Below are positions 1 through 6,689 of a stretch of DNA of 6,809 bases, piece after piece. The DNA is taken from contig SXOY01000073.1 in NCBI GenBank assembly GCA_005776545.1, positions 1 through 6,809 on the forward strand, read 5' to 3'. The number at the start of each line of letters is the position of its first letter. Within the stretch, counting starts at the first letter, position 1. A program made the translations under genes and the position numbers. Origin of the DNA: Planctomycetia bacterium (lineage in GTDB: Bacteria; Planctomycetota; Phycisphaerae; Phycisphaerales; UBA1924). The notes beneath the pieces were generated by a model. The model did no database searches, was not told where the DNA came from, and saw nothing but the letters and a program-made list of their open reading frames with translations.

Positions 1-53
1 AGTCGTGGGTGCGTTGCCCCCGGCTATTCGCTGTTTGCGGCCAGCCATTCCGA

Positions 54-81
54 TTGCACTGAAAGCGGTGTGATCTAACTG
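54..81 (+). promoter_or_regulatory. Weak candidate sigma70-type promoter for the export operon
   Basis: TTGCAC (54-59) and TAACTG (76-81) are separated by 16 bp. The -35 is fair and the -10 is poor. If it is used, the 86-97 palindrome would overlap the transcription start, a common repressor position. This is a guess from consensus only, and promoter consensus in planctomycetes is less well defined. Confidence 0.2.
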
Positions 82-85
82 TACT

Positions 86-97
86 TCTGACGTCAGA
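86..97. promoter_or_regulatory. 12-bp perfect palindrome, candidate operator
   Basis: TCTGACGTCAGA is a perfect 12-bp palindrome 35 bp before the ATG of the exported-protein gene. It is nested in a second arm pair, ACTGT (78-82) and ACAGT (97-101). Its place in the leader fits a binding site for a dimeric regulator controlling the two-gene operon. No regulator gene is visible in the window and I do not recognise the site as belonging to a named family. Confidence 0.35.
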
Positions 98-121
98 CAG
101 TCATTCAAACCAGTTCCTACC

Positions 122-125
122 GGAG
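122..125 (+). promoter_or_regulatory. Shine-Dalgarno site of the exported-protein gene
   Basis: GGAG lies 7 nt before the ATG at 133 and is the only strong SD near the 5' end of this frame, so it fixes the start. Confidence 0.7.
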
Positions 126-132
126 ATATACC

Positions 133-1065
133 ATGCTTTCTAGATTCGTTCGTTCCGTTCACTTCGCTTCCGCCACTGTCATTGTGACACTACTTTGCGG
201 TGTTGGCAGCGGCATTCTTGGTCCAACCATTGCACACGCGCAGCCGAAGCAGGATGATGTGGCGAAGGCGTTCTTTGCTCCCAAACTGCCTGCAAATGCC
301 AAAGAATTTTCGCAAGTCGTAAACTCCGCGAAACCCAATGACACGGTGATCCTCCACGGATATGTTCCACTCACGGATGGATTTGGACCCAACGGTTCTA
401 TTACGCTCGTTGAATCACTCACAACAGCAGAGGTGAAGCCGGAAACGCCTGCAGCGTCGCTCAAGGCATCGCTCACAATTGAGGATTCAGATGGGAAAGC
501 GCTCACCGGCCTGGAGAACAAATTTGGCCTCAAGGCCGGTGCAGAAGTTTTTGTTACGGGTACAGTCCAAAGCACAGATGGGAAGACCACCCTTGTCGTG
601 AAAGCAAAGTCACTACATGTGCCACGCTCACCATTACCTGCTGGCTTCTTCGCTGCCACAACTCCAAGGGACCCAGCCGAGTTGTCGGCCCTTCGCAAAA
701 CTGGTGGGCAGAAAGTCGGAGATGAGGTAGTAATTCGTGGTCGCATCGGCGGAAGCAAAGATCCGTTTATTGATGGCCGCGCGATGTTCTCACTCATCGG
801 TCGAGGCTTAAAGGCGTGCAGCGAAAACACGGGCGATATGTGCGATACTCCGTGGGATTACTGCTGCGAGTCAAAGACAGATGTCGCCGCGCATTCCGCG
901 ACGATTCAGGTAGTGGATGACAAGGGCCAGGTACTTCGAACGGATTTCAAGGGACGCCGCGGTCTGAAAGAACTCTCAGAAATAGTGGTGATTGGCACGA
1001 TCGCTTCGACAGATGGAAAAGCAATGGTGGTCAACGCAACATCAATAGTGGTGATGGACAAATGA
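133..1065 (+). CDS. Exported protein with two repeated beta-rich (possibly OB-fold) modules and a Cys cluster
   Basis: Function unknown; predicted to be exported. The N-terminus has basic residues (R4, R7), a hydrophobic stretch at about residues 11-30 and a likely signal peptidase I site AHA|QP after residue 36. The mature part holds two related modules, about 54-165 and 179-308. Each begins with a V-x-D-x-V-x-[IL]-x-G-type strand (NDTVILHG, GDEVVIRG) and ends with a matching pair of strands (VTGTVQSTDGK, VIGTIASTDGK). This pattern suggests OB-fold-like barrels, but that is inference. Only the second module carries the cysteine cluster C229, C237, C244 and C245 (CDTPWDYCC), which could bind metal or form disulfides. 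I recall similar uncharacterised proteins in planctomycetes. GGAG at 122-125, 7 nt before the ATG, fixes the start. The stop overlaps the start of the TolC-family gene, so the two are probably co-translated. The function could be metal-related or structural; nothing in the sequence settles it. Confidence 0.9.
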   Translation: MLSRFVRSVHFASATVIVTLLCGVGSGILGPTIAHAQPKQDDVAKAFFAPKLPANAKEFSQVVNSAKPNDTVILHGYVPLTDGFGPNGSITLVESLTTAEVKPETPAASLKASLTIEDSDGKALTGLENKFGLKAGAEVFVTGTVQSTDGKTTLVVKAKSLHVPRSPLPAGFFAATTPRDPAELSALRKTGGQKVGDEVVIRGRIGGSKDPFIDGRAMFSLIGRGLKACSENTGDMCDTPWDYCCESKTDVAAHSATIQVVDDKGQVLRTDFKGRRGLKELSEIVVIGTIASTDGKAMVVNATSIVVMDK

Positions 1066-2456
1066 GCCACAAGACTTCCAAGATTAGACACCGGTTGCTC
1101 CTCGCCACTGTCCTCAGTTTCGCGGCGGGCGGATGCAATGTTCCGCCACGGGTCATTGATAACACTCCTGACTCAATCGCTCGAGCAACCGGTGTTAGTT
1201 CAGGCATCAACTTCCGAACGGTTGGTAGCGAAGGCGGGCCACTGAATGAGGAACCCCTGAATGGCACCGAACTGACGATTGTCGAAGCAGTTCGGCGAGC
1301 GGTTACAACTGATCCAGAACTGCAAGCTGCTATGGCCCGTATCCGCATCGCGGCGGCGGATGCCGATCAATCTCGGCTTTTAAGCAACCCAATGCTCGAT
1401 ATTGTCCTCCGTTTCAGTTCGGGGAGGCCGCAGATCGAAGCGTCGCTCGCTCAGGATGTCGTCTCAGCGTTGCAGATTCCACGGAAGGCAAGTGCCGCCG
1501 ACAACCGCCTAAGAGCTGCCGGCGCAGAAACAATCAGTGTTGCTCTCGATGTAATCAGAGAGGTGCAGGAGCGATATGTAGCCGCCCAAACTGCTGCTGC
1601 ATTCACCCCACTTCTAAGGCAGCGGCTGGAAATAATAGATCATTTGCAGGATCTTGCCAAGTCGCGGTATGCCGCAGGTGAGGGAACTGCAATTGAGTTG
1701 ACAACGCTTGCCGCTCAGCGGGTGGAACTACAGATTGAAATCGATCTTGCTCAACTTGCGGAGCGTGAAGAACGACTGAAACTTGCAAGGCTTATTGGAG
1801 AACCAAGTTCCGCGGCTGTATGGACGCTCGATGGGTGGTCAAAGCCCGAAACTGATACTCGACAGGAAGATTCGTGGATCGCTGCGGGGCTTTGCAATCG
1901 CCCTGAGATTCAGACCATTATCTGGAAACTCAAGGCTCTTGGCGACGATGCCGATTTGGCCGGCTTGCTGACCTGGGAAGGTGCGAGTATTGGACTGGAT
2001 GCCATGCGAGAAGATGATTGGAGGTCTGGACCATCAATCACAACACCGCTGCCAGTGTTCGATACCGGGCAGGCCCGTCGCACCCGACTCACCGCCGAGC
2101 AACAAGAGGCTCGTCACGAACTGACTCTTGCAAAACGCAAGACAGTGGAAGAAATTCGCATCGCGTTCCAATCGCTGGCAGCCAGTAACACGGGGCTTCA
2201 TCGGATTCAGAGCGAGCTTATTCCGCTTCAGCACCAACGCCGCCAGTTTGCGGAAGACTCCTTTAAGTCCGGCGTTGCGGAACGCTCAATGGTGTTGCTT
2301 GCAGAAATTGACTTGAGAAACACTCAGATACAACTAGTCAAAATGGAACAGCAAGTTGCAACTGCGAGAATCAGTCTGCACCGAGCTGTTGGAGGCCCCG
2401 GAATTGCAGCAACTTTCAAGCCAAAGGAATCGCCCCGCGCACATGTCACTCCGTAA
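1062..2456 (+). CDS. TolC/CusC-family outer membrane efflux lipoprotein (OMF component)
   Basis: Outer-membrane channel of a tripartite exporter, expected to form a trimer with a long periplasmic alpha-helical tunnel. The N-terminus is a signal sequence with RHR followed by a hydrophobic run and a lipobox-like AGGC, so Cys25 is probably the lipidated residue. The lipobox is weak because its -3 position is Ala rather than Leu. Two outer-membrane efflux repeats follow. The first, about 70-250, begins LTIVEAVRRAVTTDPELQ, with long Ala/Gln/Glu-rich helices and RYAAGEGTAIEL. The second, about 270-445, has the family signature PSITTPLPVFDTGQARR (about 324-340) and FKSGVAERS. The length of 464 aa is normal for the family. 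The ATG overlaps the upstream stop as ATGA, and GGTGAT at 1050-1055 is a plausible SD, so translational coupling is likely. The cargo cannot be told. A CusC-like metal role is possible but unproven, because no RND pump or adaptor gene is in the window. Confidence 0.93.
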   Translation: MSHKTSKIRHRLLLATVLSFAAGGCNVPPRVIDNTPDSIARATGVSSGINFRTVGSEGGPLNEEPLNGTELTIVEAVRRAVTTDPELQAAMARIRIAAADADQSRLLSNPMLDIVLRFSSGRPQIEASLAQDVVSALQIPRKASAADNRLRAAGAETISVALDVIREVQERYVAAQTAAAFTPLLRQRLEIIDHLQDLAKSRYAAGEGTAIELTTLAAQRVELQIEIDLAQLAEREERLKLARLIGEPSSAAVWTLDGWSKPETDTRQEDSWIAAGLCNRPEIQTIIWKLKALGDDADLAGLLTWEGASIGLDAMREDDWRSGPSITTPLPVFDTGQARRTRLTAEQQEARHELTLAKRKTVEEIRIAFQSLAASNTGLHRIQSELIPLQHQRRQFAEDSFKSGVAERSMVLLAEIDLRNTQIQLVKMEQQVATARISLHRAVGGPGIAATFKPKESPRAHVTP

Positions 2457-2457
2457 T

Positions 2458-2481
2458 TTGCCGACATTCACCTTCGGTCAA
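2458..2481. terminator. Weak hairpin between the convergent TolC-family and S9 genes
   Basis: TTG-CCGA (2458-2464) can pair with TCGG-T-CAA (2474-2481), giving 7 bp with one bulged base and a 9-nt loop. It fills the whole 25-bp gap between two stop codons that face each other, where a shared bidirectional terminator would be expected. The stem is short and has no long T tract, so support is mainly positional. Confidence 0.2.
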
Positions 2482-5400
2482 TTATGGCCCCGAGACTCCA
2501 ATCGGCGCTGCGGGCGCTGATGACGGGGTTTGCGGCGGGATTTGCTCCTCAGGTGCTCCGAGTGTTCTGGTGATGAACTCGAACACCATTTTGTTGTAAT
2601 GCTTGCCGCCAAAGCCGTGGCGAGCTTCGGGGTAGAACATCACCTCAAATTGCTTGTTTGCCCGCTGCAATGCCCGCATAAATCGCGACGTGTTTTGCGG
2701 GTGGACATTGTCATCGATAAATCCATGTGCAAGCAGGAGTCGGCCGTGAAGGTCTTTGGCGGCTTTTACCACGCTTGATTTTTCGTAGCCTTCAGGATTC
2801 TCCGCCGGCGTCAACATGTAGCGTTCTGTGTAAACCGAGTCGTAATCGCGCCAGTCGGTCACGGGTGCGCCAGCAACCCCCGCGGCGAAGAGTTTGGAGT
2901 GGGTCATGCAATACGCGGTCATGAATCCGCCGTAGGAATGGCCGGAAATTCCAATGCGTTTGGGATCAATCCAGGGGTTTTCGCACAGCCACTTCACAGA
3001 TTCCTCTATGTCTTTGAGTTCCTGAACGCCTAACTGTTTGTAGGCGGTCCACGCAGATTCTGCACCTTTTCCACTTGCAGAACGCGGATCAACACGGAAC
3101 ACAACAAACCCGGCATTGCAGAGGTATTCATCTGATGCACGCCGCGACCAGCCACTTCCAACCATCGGCATCTGCGGTCCGCCATAGGTTGATGCCCAGA
3201 CCGGATACCGCTTCGTCGGATCGAACTTCGCCGGTTTCAGTACGGAAGCATCGATGACAAAGCCATCTTTCATCGGGATTTGCACTCGCTCGTAGGTTCC
3301 CAATATGAACTTGTTGATATCTCGCACCGGATTCGTATCAAGTGTCCGAACGCGCGTGACATCTTCTGTTCTGAAAAGCGCGACGCGAGTTGGATGGTCT
3401 GGATCAGACCATGAGTCTGCAAAGTACGTTCCTTTGGGTGAAACACTGGTTCGATGCGAACCCTCTGACAACGTAAGTTGCTTTACCAGTGGCGGGTCGG
3501 TGTCGAGCGAAATGCTGTAGAGCTTCTCCGCAATCCCGGCTTCTGTCGTGCCGCTTACATAGAGGCGATTGTGCTCTTCATCAAGCTCGACAATTGACCG
3601 GGCCTCCCATTTACCAACGGTGATGGGGTTGAGGAGTTTCCCATCTTTGGAATAGTGATAGTAATGTTTCCAGCCGCTGCGTTCAGACTGAAACAGGAAC
3701 GAGCCATCTTTCAAGAACTTTGGTGCTGGTGGTGATTCGATCCACGCTCCGGTGGTTTCGCGGAACAATTTCTGCGGCGTTCCTGCGTCGGCCGGACATG
3801 CAAGAACATCGGCCCAAGTCTGGAATCGATTTGACACATATGCAATGAAACCGGAACTATCAGCTCTCCAGCCCACGTTGAGAATGAGCATGTCCTGAGA
3901 GGTGTAATCGGGAAGGTCAACTTCACGCGGTTCGCCGCCTGCAACCTGCACCGAGAACAACTTCACGGTGGGATTGGGCTGACCGACCTTTGGATAGCGA
4001 GTTCCCTCGACGTTCAGCCCTTCAGGAATGTCGTTGACGAGTGTGTACACCTTGACGGGTGAGGAATCGATTTCGAGGTACGCAATGCGGCTTGAATCGG
4101 GCGACCACCAGTAGGATGACCGGCCGCGGCCGATGATTTCCTCACCATACACCCAGTCGGGCTTGCCACGGCGCAACGTGTCGGTGCCACCAACGGTCAA
4201 TGCCCGTTCGGTGTGCGAATCTACATCTACGACCCAGAGATCGTTATCGCGGACAAATGCGACGAACTTTCCATCGGGACTCAGTGTCCAATGTTCTTCA
4301 CCCTTGGGAGAAGAGGTCAGGCGACCTGATTCCGTTCCATCGCGGCGGCAGTAATACAGGTCTCCCTTGTGTTCAAACGCGAAACCGGTCCTGGCCTTGT
4401 CCCAGTTGTGACTTGTGCGATTTGCAATTCCATCTGCCTCGCCTTTGGTGATCGTGGAAATCTTCGCAAGTGCAGCGGCGATTGGCGCGGGATCAATGAA
4501 CCGCTCTGCGCGACCGGTTGCGGCTTCGACGTTGTAGAGCTTTCCGCCTTTCACTTGCAGGAAGTGTGAATCATCGATCCATTCGCCTGCCCCCACCGCC
4601 GAGCCATTGAGATTGGGACCTTTGTCGGCTTCGACGAGTTCGAAGGTGATTGGTTGCTTGGGTTTGATGTCTTCGGGCAAGTCGATCGCCGGCAGGGTGG
4701 TGATAGGAGCCGATTTCTCAAGGCGCAGGACTGTGAACTCGCCGCCGACTTGCAGGGAATCGTCGAAGAAGTTCCATGTGGTCAGGCCATCATGGCTGGT
4801 TGGTTCAAGTAAATATGCGGCGAGATTGCCCAGCGGCTGGCCAGTTCGAATCAAGAGCGAGCCGGCGTAGATTCGCCGGGTTGCGGGTGTGTGTTCAGCT
4901 TCAACAGATGCGAGCACATGATCCTGAAACTTTCTTGATTCCTGTTTCACGTTGGTGATCGTGAACGCGCTGATATCCAGGTCGAGGTCTTCGCGAAGTT
5001 CATCGACTTTGATGCCGTGGCGCTGGAGGTTCTCGCGTACTTTGACAATCGCAGCGCCGAACTGGACGTCGCCTTCGGTCTGTGGCGCGGCGAGGATGTA
5101 AGCGTATGGACGCGCGATCGATTTGTCTGCCGCGTAGTTCACGTAGAGATCGACCTCGTAGTCTTTGGTTTCATCGGTCGGGCGAGACCGACCATCACGC
5201 TGCTCCTCGACGAAACCGGGGATTGTGGCCTTGGTTTCTGACGCAACCAGTTTGGACCGAACGGCTACTTCGGCTACTTCGACTTTAGGTTCTTTGGGTT
5301 TTGCATCGGCCTTGGCTTCCGTCTTCACATCAGTTTCTGGCTTAGGTGCATCGGCCGCTGGTGGAGCGACTCCCCCATCACCTCCACCACGTTCGGGGTT

Positions 5401-6018
5401 TCCGCCGCGGCGGCGGGGGCGATCTCGACTGGCTCCGCTTTCGCTGTCGGACCCGGTCGCCTTTTTGTCGGCCTCTCTGATCAACTTTCGAATCTCATCG
5501 CGATTTTCAACCGCATCATCTATGCAGGCTCCGACGAATTTGTATTGAGCTTCGACCCGCGATTTGTATGGTGCGTAGGTGTAGGACTCAGTCAAGATTG
5601 CGAGTCGGTTCCGCATTCCGACGTAGTTGACGCCAAATCGCGGCTCATCGGGATAGGTTTCCCAGCGTGTGTGATCTTGCTCGAAGTTGCCGTACCAGAA
5701 CGTGTCGAGCGAGTGCTTTTCCTTCACCTTCTGCGAAATCCGCGGCATCATCTTCTCTCTGGCAAACGCAAGCAAGCCAGCATCACCAGCTGGGTTTTTG
5801 TTGGTGTCATAGGTCAGGATGTAGCGATGGTATGAACCGTTGGTGGTGTGAGTATCAATGAAGACTGCCGGGTCGTATTGGTTGAACATGCGGAGTAGGC
5901 CGCGGGTTTCGGGGGCCTCGAGTTTGATGAAGTCGCGGTTGAGGTCGAGGCCGGAAGCGTTCTCGCGCTGGCCTGTCTGTTCTGGACCGATCTGTCCGGG
6001 GCGATTTCCTACGGCCAT
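2482..6018 (-). CDS. C-terminal part of M14 carboxypeptidase fused to DPP IV-type S9 peptidase
   Basis: 1178-aa frame. Residues 1-180 complete the M14 domain: LDLNRDF with Asn27-Arg28 as the substrate-binding pair, FIDTHTTNGSYH with His57 as third zinc ligand, and LTESYTY with Glu144 as the probable catalytic Glu. A low-complexity linker spans about 185-262. A beta-rich M14-associated segment follows to about 440. The DPP IV N-terminal propeller spans about 455-900. It includes the DPP IV double-Glu loop DWVYGEEIIG (Glu626, Glu627, equivalent to human E205/E206), which anchors the substrate N-terminus. The S9 domain spans about 905-1155: Tyr945 in TYGGP (oxyanion hole), Ser1028 in GHSYGG, Asp1102 in IDDNVH and His1134 in ARHGFGG. 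The triad and Glu pair are intact, so this half should be a dipeptidyl aminopeptidase if made. The ATG at 6018 sits 3 nt past the TAA but has no clear SD and no signal peptide, so it is an ORF boundary rather than a convincing natural start. Confidence 0.9.
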   Translation of the reverse strand: MAVGNRPGQIGPEQTGQRENASGLDLNRDFIKLEAPETRGLLRMFNQYDPAVFIDTHTTNGSYHRYILTYDTNKNPAGDAGLLAFAREKMMPRISQKVKEKHSLDTFWYGNFEQDHTRWETYPDEPRFGVNYVGMRNRLAILTESYTYAPYKSRVEAQYKFVGACIDDAVENRDEIRKLIREADKKATGSDSESGASRDRPRRRGGNPERGGGDGGVAPPAADAPKPETDVKTEAKADAKPKEPKVEVAEVAVRSKLVASETKATIPGFVEEQRDGRSRPTDETKDYEVDLYVNYAADKSIARPYAYILAAPQTEGDVQFGAAIVKVRENLQRHGIKVDELREDLDLDISAFTITNVKQESRKFQDHVLASVEAEHTPATRRIYAGSLLIRTGQPLGNLAAYLLEPTSHDGLTTWNFFDDSLQVGGEFTVLRLEKSAPITTLPAIDLPEDIKPKQPITFELVEADKGPNLNGSAVGAGEWIDDSHFLQVKGGKLYNVEAATGRAERFIDPAPIAAALAKISTITKGEADGIANRTSHNWDKARTGFAFEHKGDLYYCRRDGTESGRLTSSPKGEEHWTLSPDGKFVAFVRDNDLWVVDVDSHTERALTVGGTDTLRRGKPDWVYGEEIIGRGRSSYWWSPDSSRIAYLEIDSSPVKVYTLVNDIPEGLNVEGTRYPKVGQPNPTVKLFSVQVAGGEPREVDLPDYTSQDMLILNVGWRADSSGFIAYVSNRFQTWADVLACPADAGTPQKLFRETTGAWIESPPAPKFLKDGSFLFQSERSGWKHYYHYSKDGKLLNPITVGKWEARSIVELDEEHNRLYVSGTTEAGIAEKLYSISLDTDPPLVKQLTLSEGSHRTSVSPKGTYFADSWSDPDHPTRVALFRTEDVTRVRTLDTNPVRDINKFILGTYERVQIPMKDGFVIDASVLKPAKFDPTKRYPVWASTYGGPQMPMVGSGWSRRASDEYLCNAGFVVFRVDPRSASGKGAESAWTAYKQLGVQELKDIEESVKWLCENPWIDPKRIGISGHSYGGFMTAYCMTHSKLFAAGVAGAPVTDWRDYDSVYTERYMLTPAENPEGYEKSSVVKAAKDLHGRLLLAHGFIDDNVHPQNTSRFMRALQRANKQFEVMFYPEARHGFGGKHYNKMVFEFITRTLGAPEEQIPPQTPSSAPAAPIGVSGP
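5262..5279. repeat. 9-bp in-frame tandem repeat in the linker of the M14-S9 gene
   Basis: CGGCTACTT occurs twice head to tail. On the coding strand it gives the repeated Glu-Val-Ala in VEVAEVAV, at about residues 247-253 of the 1178-aa frame. A multiple-of-three duplication keeps the frame and fits slippage in a disordered linker. Confidence 0.7.
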
Positions 6019-6021
6019 TTT

Positions 6022-6024
6022 TTA
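6022..6024 (-). other. In-frame premature TAA stop inside the M14 domain
   Basis: On the minus strand the context reads CAC TAA AAA ATG GCC, with a run of six A. The coding frame before and after is identical, so a frameshift is not the explanation. One substitution (GAA to TAA) would account for it. TAA also ends the TolC-family gene and the S9 frame here, so reassignment of TAA as a sense codon is not supported. Confidence 0.85.
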
Positions 6025-6585
6025 GTGGCCATCGGGGTTGTATATGGGGATGATGATCAGGATGCAATGGTCGAGATTAATTGCATTGAGTGGAGCGATC
6101 GCAGGTGTTGCCGGATCGGCCTTCTCGTCTTTCTTCTCTTTGGACGTGTGGCGCTGGATTGCTATGTCGCGGGCAAGTGCGAGGAGGGCTTCTTTGCCAT
6201 CGCATTCGCCGGAATGGATGCCGCCGGTCATGACGATTATGAGTTTGCCGGATTTTTTGGCTTCTTCGGCATTGGCGACCGGGGGGTCTGCGAGTAGAGC
6301 CATAGGAATTGTGCGGCCCTCGCCAGAGGTGCCGATGTCGGTGAGTCGAACGAGGGGTGATGCGGCAGCGAAATCTTTGAGGAAAGTGCGAACTTCCTCG
6401 TATCTGGCGGTTGATTCAAAGTTGCTCTTCTCGGCGACGGTCTGAAGCTTGGCGAGGCTTTCGAAATCGGGCTTCGTCGGCGGCGCGGAGACTTCTGTTG
6501 GGGCATCGGCAGCCAAGGCAATCGACATGTTGCATACACAGAGGCTGACTGCGATCAAAGTGTTGAGTAGGAATCGTGATTTCAC
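6022..6585 (-). CDS. N-terminal fragment of secreted M14 zinc carboxypeptidase (truncated by TAA)
   Basis: This 187-aa product ends at the premature TAA. It starts with GTG, preceded by GGGAG at 6593-6597 with 7-nt spacing, which is the best start signal available. Residues 1-25 form a classical signal peptide with basic K2 and R4, a hydrophobic core and ALA|AD cleavage. The mature part contains the first half of an M14 peptidase: GTSGEGRTIP (about 85-94), the zinc-binding HxxE in GGIHSGE with His124 and Glu127, and IPIYNPDG (179-186), a typical M14 strand and turn. A short Lys/Asp-rich insert lies at about 148-160. The third zinc His, the substrate-binding Asn-Arg pair and the catalytic Glu all lie beyond the stop. 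This fragment alone therefore cannot be an active carboxypeptidase and would probably misfold and be degraded after export. Confidence 0.75.
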   Translation of the reverse strand: MKSRFLLNTLIAVSLCVCNMSIALAADAPTEVSAPPTKPDFESLAKLQTVAEKSNFESTARYEEVRTFLKDFAAASPLVRLTDIGTSGEGRTIPMALLADPPVANAEEAKKSGKLIIVMTGGIHSGECDGKEALLALARDIAIQRHTSKEKKDEKADPATPAIAPLNAINLDHCILIIIPIYNPDGH

Positions 6586-6592
6586 GGGCAGG

Positions 6593-6597
6593 CTCCC
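6593..6597 (-). promoter_or_regulatory. Shine-Dalgarno site deciding the GTG start of the M14-S9 gene
   Basis: GGGAG on the minus strand is followed by a 7-nt spacer and then GTG at 6585-6583. The peptide from this GTG has a complete signal peptide, which supports GTG over any internal ATG. Confidence 0.7.
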
Positions 6598-6627
6598 AAG
6601 TCGCGCGATTGTGTGCAGGCGAAAGGC

Positions 6628-6654
6628 ACCTGCCTGATCTTTTGATCAACAGGT
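6628..6654. repeat. Inverted repeat in the leader of the M14-S9 gene
   Basis: ACCTG (6628-6632), TGATC (6635-6639), a TTTT loop, GATCA (6644-6648) and CAGGT (6650-6654) form two 5-bp stems with a small internal loop. It sits between the PLP-enzyme stop and the M14-S9 start. On the minus strand it is not followed by a T run, so it is not a convincing intrinsic terminator. It may be a processing or leader structure, or chance. Confidence 0.4.
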
Positions 6655-6658
6655 TTGG

Positions 6659-6667
6659 ATGATACCA
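6659..6667 (-). promoter_or_regulatory. Candidate extended -10 promoter for the M14-S9 gene
   Basis: On the minus strand TGGTATCAT fits an extended -10 (TGn plus TATCAT, 5 of 6 to consensus). It lies about 75 nt before the GTG start and just after the end of the PLP-enzyme gene. No good -35 is seen at 17-18 bp, so this is weak. Confidence 0.25.
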
Positions 6668-6689
6668 GCTTTTGACGGAATTGATACGG

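Larger units (their letters stand above)
2482..6585 (-). pseudogene. M14 zinc carboxypeptidase - DPP IV/S9 peptidase fusion, interrupted by one in-frame TAA
   Basis: This entry covers the whole original reading frame of 1368 codons including both stops. Both sides of the TAA at codon 188 (6022-6024) are in the same frame, and protein similarity to M14 carboxypeptidases runs through it without a gap: IYNPDGH, stop, then KMAVGNRPGQ. Related proteins that I recall have a Glu at this place, and GAA to TAA is a single base change. Read through, the protein would be about 1367 aa with a signal peptide (1-25), an M14 domain (about 40-370), a charged linker (about 374-450), an M14-associated C-terminal part (about 475-630), a DPP IV propeller (about 645-1090) and an S9 catalytic domain (about 1095-1340). 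No second disabling mutation is visible, so the lesion is recent, a sequence error, or tolerated by readthrough. The two halves are described separately. Confidence 0.7.

Noticed and set aside
1..72. Possible C-terminal end of an upstream gene (plus-strand frames open to stops at about 58-78)
   Set aside because: All three plus frames are open for only 19-25 codons and none gives a recognisable motif. No frame can be chosen, so I do not call a gene.
122..135. GGAGATATACCATG matches the leader used in common T7 expression vectors
   Set aside because: The match is short, and the flanking sequence (TTCCTACC before it, CTTTC after it) is not vector. It reads as a normal SD with an AT-rich spacer, so contamination is not supported.
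159..830. 223-codon antisense open frame over the exported-protein gene
   Set aside because: It has no SD, signal or family motif, and the plus-strand gene there has a signal peptide, an SD and internal repeats. It is a shadow frame.
5165..5548. 127-codon plus-strand frame opposite the M14-S9 linker
   Set aside because: Its Ser/Pro/Arg-rich product is the antisense of a low-complexity Ala/Lys/Glu/Gly linker. There is no independent coding evidence.
6016..6027. Frameshift or recoding at the A6 run as the cause of the split
   Set aside because: The homologous frame is the same on both sides, so a +1 or -1 shift would not restore the protein. TAA also serves as a true stop for two other frames here.
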